The notes under the pieces were generated by a model. That model ran no database searches, was not told the origin of the DNA, and saw nothing but the letters and a program-made list of their open reading frames with translations. Shown here piece after piece: positions 25,701 to 31,361 of a DNA stretch of 47,682 nucleotides (position 1 is the stretch's first letter; each line of letters starts with the position of its first letter). The DNA comes from Candidatus Cloacimonadota bacterium (lineage in GTDB: Bacteria; Cloacimonadota; Cloacimonadia; Cloacimonadales; WRIO01): contig WRLO01000018.1 in NCBI GenBank assembly GCA_009777575.1, positions 1-47,682 on the forward strand, written 5' to 3'. The translations under genes and the position numbers were made by a program.

Positions 25701-26500
25701 TCAAACTTAAACATTTTCCAGGCAATGAAAAATATTATCAAGCTGACACTGACCCATAAAATCCTATTATAAAGCATAAAATAAGGCAATCCGATAGTTT
25801 GTGTGTTCATTTCTACTGCTGACCATCCTCTAGTGGCTAGGTTAAAAGCTCGTGAGCCAAAAGGGTCTATCAAAGTGGACAAGACTTGATTTTCGATTTT
25901 TGAACCATAATGATTGGCAAAGGTTTGCATCGTATAAATCACAAAACCCATTCCAAAAACGCTTGCGGATTTTTTGGTAGCTATCACAATAGCAATGAAT
26001 AACACGCTGATAAACAGATAATTTGGTATCACCATAGTAAATATCGGCTCAATATACCAATATAAATTGAACCCACCTATCATTTCTTTGTCGATACCGG
26101 GCAAATATACTGATAAACCAAAAGTTATCATTGAAACCACAATCATCATCATCATGATGATGAAATTGCCTAAAAATCGACCCAAAATATATTGTGTTTT
26201 TGTGATTGGTTTACACAGGAGTAGATAAGAAAATTTATTTTCAAAATCTTTACTAAACATCTGATGAATAAAGGCTGCCATCATAAATATGCTTAGTTTT
26301 AAAATCAAATCTATATGATTAAATATCGAATACGGTGAATTGATAAATAACTTATCACCCATTGCTGTGCTGACGCCCCATAAAGCTCCACCACGAGCCA
26401 ATTGGTCTAACACAGTAAGACCTATCAATAAAAAAGCAAATACATAAGTCGATATATATCGCAAACGATATTTTATCTCAAAAATACAAAATTCAAACAT
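22775..26500 (-). CDS. ABC-2 permease fused to M1-family zinc aminopeptidase
   Basis: A protein of about 1241 aa. The N-terminal ~590 residues form two ABC-2-type permease halves with about twelve transmembrane segments. The C-terminal ~640 residues carry an M1 (gluzincin) peptidase domain with HEIAHQWW and the third zinc ligand in SESFTEYAS. ABC-2/M1 fusions are a known architecture in Bacteroidetes-like bacteria; the transported substrate is unknown and the peptidase should face the periplasm. I start at the ATG at 26500 (GAGG, 6-nt spacing); the frame stays open for 18 more codons upstream. Three different short repeats lie in frame: 23502-23534 (MDNGQWTMDNE), 24014-24048 (PPLVPPYKGG) and 25563-25620 (IDCRGVLRTPNTKWRIQY). 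The ATPase gene is about 280 bp upstream and would power it. Confidence 0.9.
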   Translation of the reverse strand: MFEFCIFEIKYRLRYISTYVFAFLLIGLTVLDQLARGGALWGVSTAMGDKLFINSPYSIFNHIDLILKLSIFMMAAFIHQMFSKDFENKFSYLLLCKPITKTQYILGRFLGNFIIMMMMIVVSMITFGLSVYLPGIDKEMIGGFNLYWYIEPIFTMVIPNYLFISVLFIAIVIATKKSASVFGMGFVIYTMQTFANHYGSKIENQVLSTLIDPFGSRAFNLATRGWSAVEMNTQTIGLPYFMLYNRILWVSVSLIIFFIAWKMFKFENVFKQKMKKIDASVEAYCTRSEDKEVIDCRGVLRTPNTKWRIQYATTSFFTLFKFYFTKILRSPSFYWISGIGVALMISGAHNHDSYYGTRVLPVTIDIIYSIHANFNVLWMVILTFFTGELIWGSRDNKISLIEDSLPLSNFVSFFSKYVSMAVFIGIYYLLMVVVGVIYQTIKGYYIYEFDVYFINMFFDFYPFMLIWLMLIFVIHNFANNKYLAHFLSILAFLGTDLLSLFRIQHPLFLVFNLNDMLYSDMSGFGGKETFVAWMYLFGFLLASVLASISVMCWKRGLEQKYCKNMLITLKTRKGLLINGVLVCSTLLVAGFIFYNTNVLNDYHTVAYQEKIQIEYEKSFKHFERQNQPKIHDVKMNVDIYPEKSEMIADGIYLLKNSGETAIDTVFVHRFHRNVTKMDFDVDIKEIINFKDHDLTLFVLENSLEPGDSLSFSFDYHIKKRGILANDIRRNGTFINSGLFPSFGYQTERELRTERRRKKLGLPDREDRWPDTDDPYGLSRNYIISDSDWTSFEVTVSTSGDQIALAPGELVASWTEEYNPPLVPPYKGGQSRNYYTYRIDQNMIRFFTFMSARYEVKRDKWNDIDLEIYYHPGHDFNLDSMMQGMKESLEYFTPAYSPYPYNVLRIAEFPRYARFAQAFLTLIPFSENIGFIADVRENTIDYPFYITAHEIAHQWWAHQVIGSRVRGTVMLSESFTEYASLMVVKNRYNIKMDNGQWTMDNETKGNDFLYRRQLNYTLRSYLNGRSYEQKFELPLSQAENQQYLVYSKGMLIMNAMSRLIGEDVLNQALREFLESYQYASNPYPNSWDFMNVLDFYVPDSLKTIVDEMFNQVVLHDLNILEVSSTEQDEGTYKTIIDFSTEKTIFDNEGIPETLEWSGWLEIGLIEDIENDMNNIFHLEKVWINNKENTVEIISAKQPDRVILDPYVLLMARDLDSKTSRVNARDLGNFRRAGSGAIQFDLW
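23502..23534. repeat. Heptamer (TCCATTG/A) repeat inside the ABC-2/M1 gene
   Basis: Four tandem TCCATT-plus-one-base heptamers. On the coding strand they read as MDNGQWTMDNE in the peptidase domain. The same heptamer forms the long array at 29110-29254. Confidence 0.85.
24014..24048. repeat. GTCCCCCTTTATAAGGGGGA-type repeat inside the ABC-2/M1 gene
   Basis: An imperfect palindrome with GTCCCCC and GGGGGGAC arms, plus a trailing CTAAGGGGGG. On the coding strand it encodes NPPLVPPYKGGQS. This short repeat is known from many unrelated bacterial genomes, where it is normally intergenic. Confidence 0.8.
25563..25620. repeat. GTAGGGGCGTATTG-type double palindrome inside the ABC-2/M1 gene
   Basis: Two small palindromes in tandem, GGCGTATTGTATACGCC and GGGCGTACGCAATACGCCC, followed by CTACA. 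Read on the minus strand they encode DCRGVLRTPNTKWRIQYAT in the cytosolic loop between the two permease halves. Confidence 0.8.
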
Positions 26501-26781
26501 CATTAACCTCGTTTTATTTATTTCATAAAATTCATATCTTACACATGCATTCATGAATCCTATCTGAAAAGTTAATTTTCTAATTTTACCTTACATAAGC
26601 CTCTTAGGTATGTGAAGCTCTGTAGAAAATGAAAACAACCCCAAACCGCATCCCGTAGGGATGAAACCAATCAATTGGCATTCGTAGGGAACGCATGTAT
26701 GCGTTCCGCCTCAATGTAGAATTTAATTAATTGTAATCATACCTTACACACACCGAAGGTGTGTGGCTCTTTATAGTTCTT
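26501..26781. repeat. Palindromic element subfamily I, copy 3 (left half plus insert)
   Basis: From 26574 the sequence reads TGAAAAGTTAATTTTC, TTACCTTACATAAGCC, AGGTATGTGAAGCTCTGTAG, then GCATCCCGTAGGGATG and CCAATCAATTGGCATTCGTA. It continues into the GTAGGGAACGCATGTATGCG insert also seen at 20553. The right half is missing; instead it ends with CACACACCGAAGGTGTGTGG, which recurs at about 31002-31024. The region separates the ATPase and permease genes. Confidence 0.8.
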
Positions 26782-27696
26782 TCAAACATCCCCTACATAA
26801 TAAAAATACGCATCATTTAAATCTGCTTCTACTTGGGTAAAACCATTTGATTGTGGACGGAGGCTATCACCGCCGCTACTGGAATCTGTTGTAGCACTAT
26901 CATCATCAAACACATGCACCTTTGTTTTACCCATATACATTCTCGATGACAATACTCGATAATTATTTTTTACTGCATCTATCTCATTTTTTTCTATCAC
27001 TTTATACCAAACTTTATCTTTCAATTGTTCCAAAACTTTTTCAGGATGATTTTCTATCAAAACCTCTCCGTGATTCATGATAGCCATACTATTGCATAAA
27101 TCACTAACATCATCTACTATATGCGTAGAAAGTATCACGATGATATTTTCACCGAGTTCTGACAAGATATTGTGAAAACGAAACCTTTCTTCAGGGTCTA
27201 AACCTGCTGTAGGCTCATCGACTATCAATAATTTAGGATTATTCAGTAAAGCCTGAGCTATGCCGAACCTTTGTTTCATCCCACCTGAAAAGCCTCCTAG
27301 ATATTTATTCTTATGATTTGATAAATTTGTCCTTTCTAATAAAGACAAAACCGCATTTTTTCTGGTTTTAGCATCATTCATTCCTTTCAAAACAGCGAGA
27401 TGATTCAAAAGTTCATAAGCTGTTGATTTGGGATATAAATCAAATTCTTGTGGTAAAAATCCTAATATTTTACGGACTTCGTGTTTTTCTTGTAAAACAT
27501 TTAGGTCATCCAAAAAAATACTACCAGAATCTCCATCTTGTAGTGTAGCTATGGTTCTCATCAATGTTGACTTTCCAGCTCCGTTTGGACCTAATAATCC
27601 AAACATTCCTGTTTGAATAGTCAGGTTTACATTTTTACATGCTTGAACCCCATTTGAATAGGTCTTGTTAAAATCTTTGATTGTTAATGTACTCAT
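26782..27696 (-). CDS. ABC transporter ATP-binding protein
   Basis: A 304-aa ABC-2-type ATPase. Walker A is GPNGAGKST, the Q loop LPQEF, the signature FSGGMKQR, Walker B LLIVDEPTAGLD, and the switch histidine is in LSTHIVDD. The C-terminal ~80 residues (VWYKVIEKNE onward) form the usual regulatory tail of this subfamily. Within it a Ser/Gly-rich stretch DSATTDSSSGGDSLRPQSNG (about 270-290) looks inserted and is G+C-richer than its surroundings. It is the natural partner of the permease/peptidase fusion encoded next downstream. The start at 27696 follows AAAAGGAG. Confidence 0.92.
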   Translation of the reverse strand: MSTLTIKDFNKTYSNGVQACKNVNLTIQTGMFGLLGPNGAGKSTLMRTIATLQDGDSGSIFLDDLNVLQEKHEVRKILGFLPQEFDLYPKSTAYELLNHLAVLKGMNDAKTRKNAVLSLLERTNLSNHKNKYLGGFSGGMKQRFGIAQALLNNPKLLIVDEPTAGLDPEERFRFHNILSELGENIIVILSTHIVDDVSDLCNSMAIMNHGEVLIENHPEKVLEQLKDKVWYKVIEKNEIDAVKNNYRVLSSRMYMGKTKVHVFDDDSATTDSSSGGDSLRPQSNGFTQVEADLNDAYFYYVGDV

Positions 27697-27715
27697 TTTT
27701 TCTCCTTTTAACTTT

Positions 27716-27957
27716 TAACACAGAGTTTTTTAAGAGAAGACACAGAGGGCACAGAGCGATTAATAATACTTAATAACAAATATCTCTGTGTCTTCTCCGT
27801 CTTCTCTATGTTAAAAAATCTCCGTGTCCTCCGTGGTCTTATAAAATTTTTTTATAACTGAGAAATAGTTCTCTGTGTTCTCTGTGTCTTCTCCGTCTTC
27901 TCTGTGTTAAAAAAACTCAGTGTCCTCCTCGCCCTTCGCGTCCTCTGTGGTTTCACA
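27716..27957. repeat. CACAGAG/CTCCGTG-type imperfect minisatellite
   Basis: A block rich in CTCTGTGTCTTCTCCGTCTT, CTCCGTGTCCTCCGTGG and AACACAGAG words, arranged as degenerate direct and inverted copies. Examples are AACACAGAG...CTCTATGTT and two copies of TTCTCCGTCTTCTCTRTGTT. It fills the gap between the ATPase and GIN-domain genes and ends exactly at the stop of the latter. The same repeat type is known from many environmental bacterial genomes. No gene. Confidence 0.85.
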
Positions 27958-29044
27958 ATCCCTCACTGATCAATCTTGCATCCCCTGACAGATTTTGCCT
28001 GATTCTCGGATTGCCTCTATACTGCAATCTACCACCCCCAGACATTTGAATATCCAGCAATTCATTGACATATACCGAACCACTCACACCTCCACTCAAG
28101 GTGATACTTGCGTTTTCTACCAAAAAATCTCCAGCATTTAAACGACCTCCAGAAACTTTATTTATCCTCGCATTTACAGCTGTTCCAGACAAATTGACCG
28201 TTCCGCCACCAGACTGGTTCAAGTCCAAATCTTCTGAAATATGAGCTGTGATTCTGCCACCACCAGAGGTAGAAATATTTGCTCTTTTTACGATGAAGTT
28301 TTCAGCGTTGATAGTGCCACCACCGCTGGTTTGTATACTTGCATTTTCAGCAGTTCCTGATAAATTAACACTTCCTCCGCCACTTCGTTTCAAATCTAAT
28401 TCTTCAGAGATATATGCTGTGATAGTTCCGCCACCAGAGGTCGTAATATTAGCCTTTTTTATGATGAAATTTTCAGCAATTATCCTACCACCTCCGCTTT
28501 TTTGCATTCGTACCAAATCAGCCGTGCCGGACAAATTAATTGTTCCACCGCCGCTTGAGGTCACATTTAGTTCATCGATAGTTATCTCGCTGATGTCTAT
28601 AGTGCCACCACCGGAATGTTTTAGTTCTAGTTTTTGGAAAACAGCACCTGATTCAAAAACTATTCTTCCACCATTGTTTTTATCGATAGATTCTAAGTTC
28701 GGTGCGTTCACATAAAGCAATAATTTGTTTTCATTTCTGCCTTCTGAACGAAAAAATTGAACCCCAAAGATAGAAAAGACAGATCTGCTTTTAACGCCAT
28801 TCCGTATCGTTAAAGTCTTGTCACGATACTCATGATGAAGTTTCTCAAAATCCTTTTCATCCTTTGCTTTCAGTATCAAAGATACCTCGTCGGACTGCGT
28901 AAAATACAAGTCAATTTCACCTATCAGTATCAAATTTTGAAATTCCTCAATAGGTAATTCTTTTTCTACAGTAAAATCTGCATACAATATGCTACAAAAG
29001 CTAAATATGCAAATCACTAATAAAATCAACAATGTGTTCATCAT
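27953..29044 (-). CDS. GIN-domain (DUF2807) secreted protein with SGGG ladder
   Basis: A 363-aa secreted protein. The signal peptide is MMNTLLILLVICIFSFCSILYA. The domain begins with the DUF2807/GIN-type IxxFxNLILIGEIDLYFTQ, followed by LLLYVNAPNLESI. It then forms a regular beta-helix-like ladder in which SGGG recurs about ten times with alternating 18-22 residue spacing (KHSGGGTIDI, TSSGGGTINL, KRSGGGSVNL). In Bacteroidetes this domain is called a putative autotransporter adhesin head; function is unproven. Longer GIN proteins of this type arise by internal duplication: residues about 190-240 and 250-300 are strongly similar. AAGGAG precedes the first of two adjacent ATGs. Downstream of a sigma/anti-sigma pair, it may be part of that regulon. 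Confidence 0.85.
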   Translation of the reverse strand: MMNTLLILLVICIFSFCSILYADFTVEKELPIEEFQNLILIGEIDLYFTQSDEVSLILKAKDEKDFEKLHHEYRDKTLTIRNGVKSRSVFSIFGVQFFRSEGRNENKLLLYVNAPNLESIDKNNGGRIVFESGAVFQKLELKHSGGGTIDISEITIDELNVTSSGGGTINLSGTADLVRMQKSGGGRIIAENFIIKKANITTSGGGTITAYISEELDLKRSGGGSVNLSGTAENASIQTSGGGTINAENFIVKRANISTSGGGRITAHISEDLDLNQSGGGTVNLSGTAVNARINKVSGGRLNAGDFLVENASITLSGGVSGSVYVNELLDIQMSGGGRLQYRGNPRIRQNLSGDARLISEGL

Positions 29045-29109
29045 TGTTATTTCTCCTTTATATTTTTTTGTTTACTTTTCTGATTTAATTCCTACGGGAT
29101 ATGGTGGAC

Positions 29110-29254
29110 ATTATCCATTTTCCATTATCCATTCCCCATTTTCCATTTTCCATTATCCATTTTCCATTCTCCATTCTCCATTCCCCATTATCCATTATCC
29201 ATTATCCATTATCCATTATCCATTTTCCATTATCCATTATCCATTATCCATTTT
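29110..29254. repeat. TCCATTN heptamer tandem array
   Basis: About twenty copies of a 7-bp unit TCCATT plus one variable base (A, T or C). The array separates the GIN gene from the anti-sigma-like gene, and its right end forms the last codons and stop of the latter (29230). The copies vary, so it is not a simple polymerase-slippage run. Confidence 0.92.
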
Positions 29255-30378
29255 CTAATACATCCAATCATCACAAACAAAAGCCCAATCCCAAATATAG
29301 ATGATAGCACAACAAGATTCCCCTCTCCAAACCCTTCACCCAAATAGATACCATCAGATGCAGAATATGTCCCTATAGGCAATAGCCACAAGTAAAGCCC
29401 AGTTAAAACGATAGAAAATCCTGTCTTCAGCAATCTAATATAGGGTAAATATCTGATGATCAAAAACATTCCCCATGGATAAAGTAGAGTTAAGGTCATA
29501 AAAACCAAATCAGGTTTGAGATCAGAATTGTGATTCGGATAAACAGCAAGGATAACTATTAAATAAAGTAAAATTGTGTTCACTGTCATATATATCAAAC
29601 CTTTATGTTTTGATAACTTGCCTTTTACCAATAAATTTCGAAGCACATAAGGCAGAAACACCACCGACATTCCAAACAAAGTGCCGATAGTAGACACCCA
29701 TACATCAGTATCACCATCTATTAAGCCAACAACCAAAATCAAGAAAAGTAAGCTACCTGTAAAACTGATAATAGTCCATAAAAACTTTTTTTCTGGTAGT
29801 ATTAGCGGCACCACAGTTACTGAAGCTGCCAAGAAATGGGCTGCAAGAACCGTATAAAAATAATCTAAAGTTTTATCGGCAGCCAGGTTTACTATAAAGG
29901 AAACGATAATAGGTATCATATAAAGAACAGCAAGCCAAATACCTATATAAAACGATTTTCTCTTTGTTTTGCCATATTGTGAACCCATAAACTTTAATGG
30001 AACATCAAAATAAAAACCCACAAAATATGCGATTCCTATTATCAGTGCAGAAAGTATAATGTTGCTCATAGTGATGTTTTTTGACACAAAGAGACCAATA
30101 AAAACACCTGTTACAATCGGTATGGTAATCAATGTCGTGCAGCCGATACCAAGAAATTTCGACACCTTGTTTACCTTTTGAATGCAGTGGTCAAGGATGG
30201 TTGTCTTTTCTGCTTCCAGAGTTTCGTCCAAGCCATCATTTTTCATTTTAGCCATCACCTCTCGGCAGGAAATACATTCAATTAAATGTTTTTCTACAAT
30301 ATCTTTACTTTCTTCACTGCATACATTTTCTTGATAAAGCGGCAGTAAATCTTTTACAATTTCGCATGAAATACTCAT
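29230..30378 (-). CDS. Zinc-finger (zf-HC2) anti-sigma-factor-like membrane protein
   Basis: A 382-aa protein. The N-terminus is a zf-HC2 anti-sigma domain: Cys5, then His31-x3-Cys35-x2-Cys38 (HLIECISC). About nine transmembrane segments follow with short loops, larger than a typical single-TM anti-sigma factor. It probably binds and holds the ECF sigma encoded immediately upstream, releasing it on an envelope signal. I start at 30378 (GGAGG, 5-nt spacing), overlapping the sigma stop as ATGA; this fits coupled translation. The final residues KWIMDNG are encoded by the heptamer array, suggesting that the original C-terminus was replaced or extended. Confidence 0.85.
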   Translation of the reverse strand: MSISCEIVKDLLPLYQENVCSEESKDIVEKHLIECISCREVMAKMKNDGLDETLEAEKTTILDHCIQKVNKVSKFLGIGCTTLITIPIVTGVFIGLFVSKNITMSNIILSALIIGIAYFVGFYFDVPLKFMGSQYGKTKRKSFYIGIWLAVLYMIPIIVSFIVNLAADKTLDYFYTVLAAHFLAASVTVVPLILPEKKFLWTIISFTGSLLFLILVVGLIDGDTDVWVSTIGTLFGMSVVFLPYVLRNLLVKGKLSKHKGLIYMTVNTILLYLIVILAVYPNHNSDLKPDLVFMTLTLLYPWGMFLIIRYLPYIRLLKTGFSIVLTGLYLWLLPIGTYSASDGIYLGEGFGEGNLVVLSSIFGIGLLFVMIGCIRKWIMDNG

Positions 30379-30869
30379 TTTTCCTCCAATGTTTCTTTGA
30401 TCTTTAACCTTGCTCGATGGTAAGTTACACATGCCCAGTTGGCTGTCTTTCCAAAAAGTTTTCCGATATTTTCAAAAGACAAATCACCAAATACACGCAA
30501 GTGAAATACCTCTTTATATGGCTCATTTAGTGAATGTAATGCACTATGGATTTGAAAGATTTTTTCCTCATTTTCAGATTCCAGCTCCATCTCTATAGAA
30601 GTAAAATGAACCGAACTTTCCAGTTCGGGAACTATTTTATCTGCCTTCTTTTGCTCTCGCTGTTCGTCTATAAACAAGTTTTTTGCAATCGAACACAACC
30701 AAGTTATCTCTGATGATTCGCCACGAAAAGTCTTATATGAGGTCAGAGCCTTTACAAATGTCTGCTGAGTAATCTCTTCGGCTGTGTCTCTATTCCTCCC
30801 TAGCGTCATCACATAAGAATATACTTGAGTATAATACTTTCGATATAATAACTCAAATCCTGATTCCAA
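30375..30869 (-). CDS. ECF-type RNA polymerase sigma factor
   Basis: A 164-aa group 4 sigma factor. Region 2 is YRKYYTQVYSYVMTLGRN with DTAEEITQQTFVKAL; region 4 is LNEPYKEVFHLRVFGDLSFENIGKLFG with HTH and RARLKIKE. The start is TTG (30869) with AAGGA at 9 nt; no better ATG exists before region 2. A conserved ECF promoter lies just upstream. The linker between regions 2 and 4 (about 80-95, PELESSVHF) is encoded partly by the palindrome GAACTTTCCAGTTC, also found intergenically at 21804. It is translationally coupled to the anti-sigma-like gene. Confidence 0.9.
   Translation of the reverse strand: MESGFELLYRKYYTQVYSYVMTLGRNRDTAEEITQQTFVKALTSYKTFRGESSEITWLCSIAKNLFIDEQREQKKADKIVPELESSVHFTSIEMELESENEEKIFQIHSALHSLNEPYKEVFHLRVFGDLSFENIGKLFGKTANWACVTYHRARLKIKETLEEK
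30613..30626. repeat. GAACTTTCCAGTTC palindrome inside the sigma gene
   Basis: Extends to CCGAACTTTCCAGTTCGGG at 30611-30629. The reverse complement of the 14-bp core is present at 21804-21817. It lies in the non-conserved linker of the sigma factor and keeps the reading frame. Confidence 0.65.
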
Positions 30870-30901
30870 ATATTCACATCCTTTTTGGTCTTTCTATTAG
30901 T

Positions 30902-30929
30902 TAGACGAAAATTTTTGTAAAATATTACA
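30902..30929 (-). promoter_or_regulatory. ECF-type autoregulatory promoter of the sigma operon
   Basis: The minus strand reads TGTAAT (30929-30924), a 16-bp spacer, then CGTCTA (30907-30902). This is the layout of ECF promoters of the TGWAAC-N16-CGTCTA class known from Bacillus sigmaM/X/W-like factors. It lies about 30 bp upstream of the TTG start codon. Confidence 0.6.
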
Positions 30930-31070
30930 AAAAAAATATTTTTTTTTCTAATCTTTTAATCCTCACTGAAAAGTTAAATTTAATTAATTATTTATATTCT
31001 TTGCACACGCCGAAGGTGTGTGGCTTTTAATAGAAACGGATATAACTCACCACCATCTCCCCCTCCCCCA

Positions 31071-31098
31071 CCTCACACACCGCTCGCGGTGTGTGAGG
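31071..31098. repeat. GC-rich perfect hairpin
   Basis: CCTCACACACCG and CGGTGTGTGAGG are exact 12-bp arms with a CTCG loop, further flanked by CCTCCCC and GGGGAGG (partial). It is far more G+C-rich than the surroundings. No T-run follows, so it is not an obvious terminator for either neighbour. Confidence 0.8.
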
Positions 31099-31263
31099 CA
31101 GGGGAGGATGTGGGGTGTCATCTTTTCTCTTGAGATAATTCAGCGAACAAGCTCTTGAACCGATATCTTCGATATATGTAAGGTATATTATTTTTATCTG
31201 TTTTCGTGTTATCGCCCATTAACCATCTTCACCATTAAGCATGAAAATAGATTGTCATTACAC

Positions 31264-31300
31264 TAAAAGAGGGAGCCATAAAAGACTCCCTCTAGTTTTT
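31264..31300 (-). terminator. Bidirectional-type terminator after the FN3/adhesin gene
   Basis: 8-bp stem AGAGGGAG (31268-31275) / CTCCCTCT (31286-31293) with a 10-nt loop. T-rich tracts lie on both strands: TTTTAG leftward, AGTTTTTT rightward. It begins 62 bp downstream of the stop of the gene at 31362-34934. Confidence 0.7.
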
Positions 31301-31361
31301 TAGCTTATGCAATAAGCCACTACAGTATTTCATAGAATATACTGAAATCTTTATTCATAAT

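Larger units (their letters stand above)
30930..31361. other. Gene-free region with GC hairpin and partial palindromic element
   Basis: Contains CACTGAAAAGTTAAATTTAA and GCACACGCCGAAGGTGTGTGG (a subfamily I edge, about 30963-31024). A strong GC hairpin lies at 31071-31098, with TATATGTAAGGTATATT near 31175, and the terminator at 31264-31300. There is no gene; the sigma promoter lies just to the left. Confidence 0.7.

Noticed and set aside
28248..28715. Pro-rich ORF opposite the GIN-domain gene
   Set aside because: Antisense of the SGGG ladder (TCC/ACC become PPP); no start signal.
29101..29304. ORFs reading HYPLSII repeats
   Set aside because: Translations of the heptamer array.
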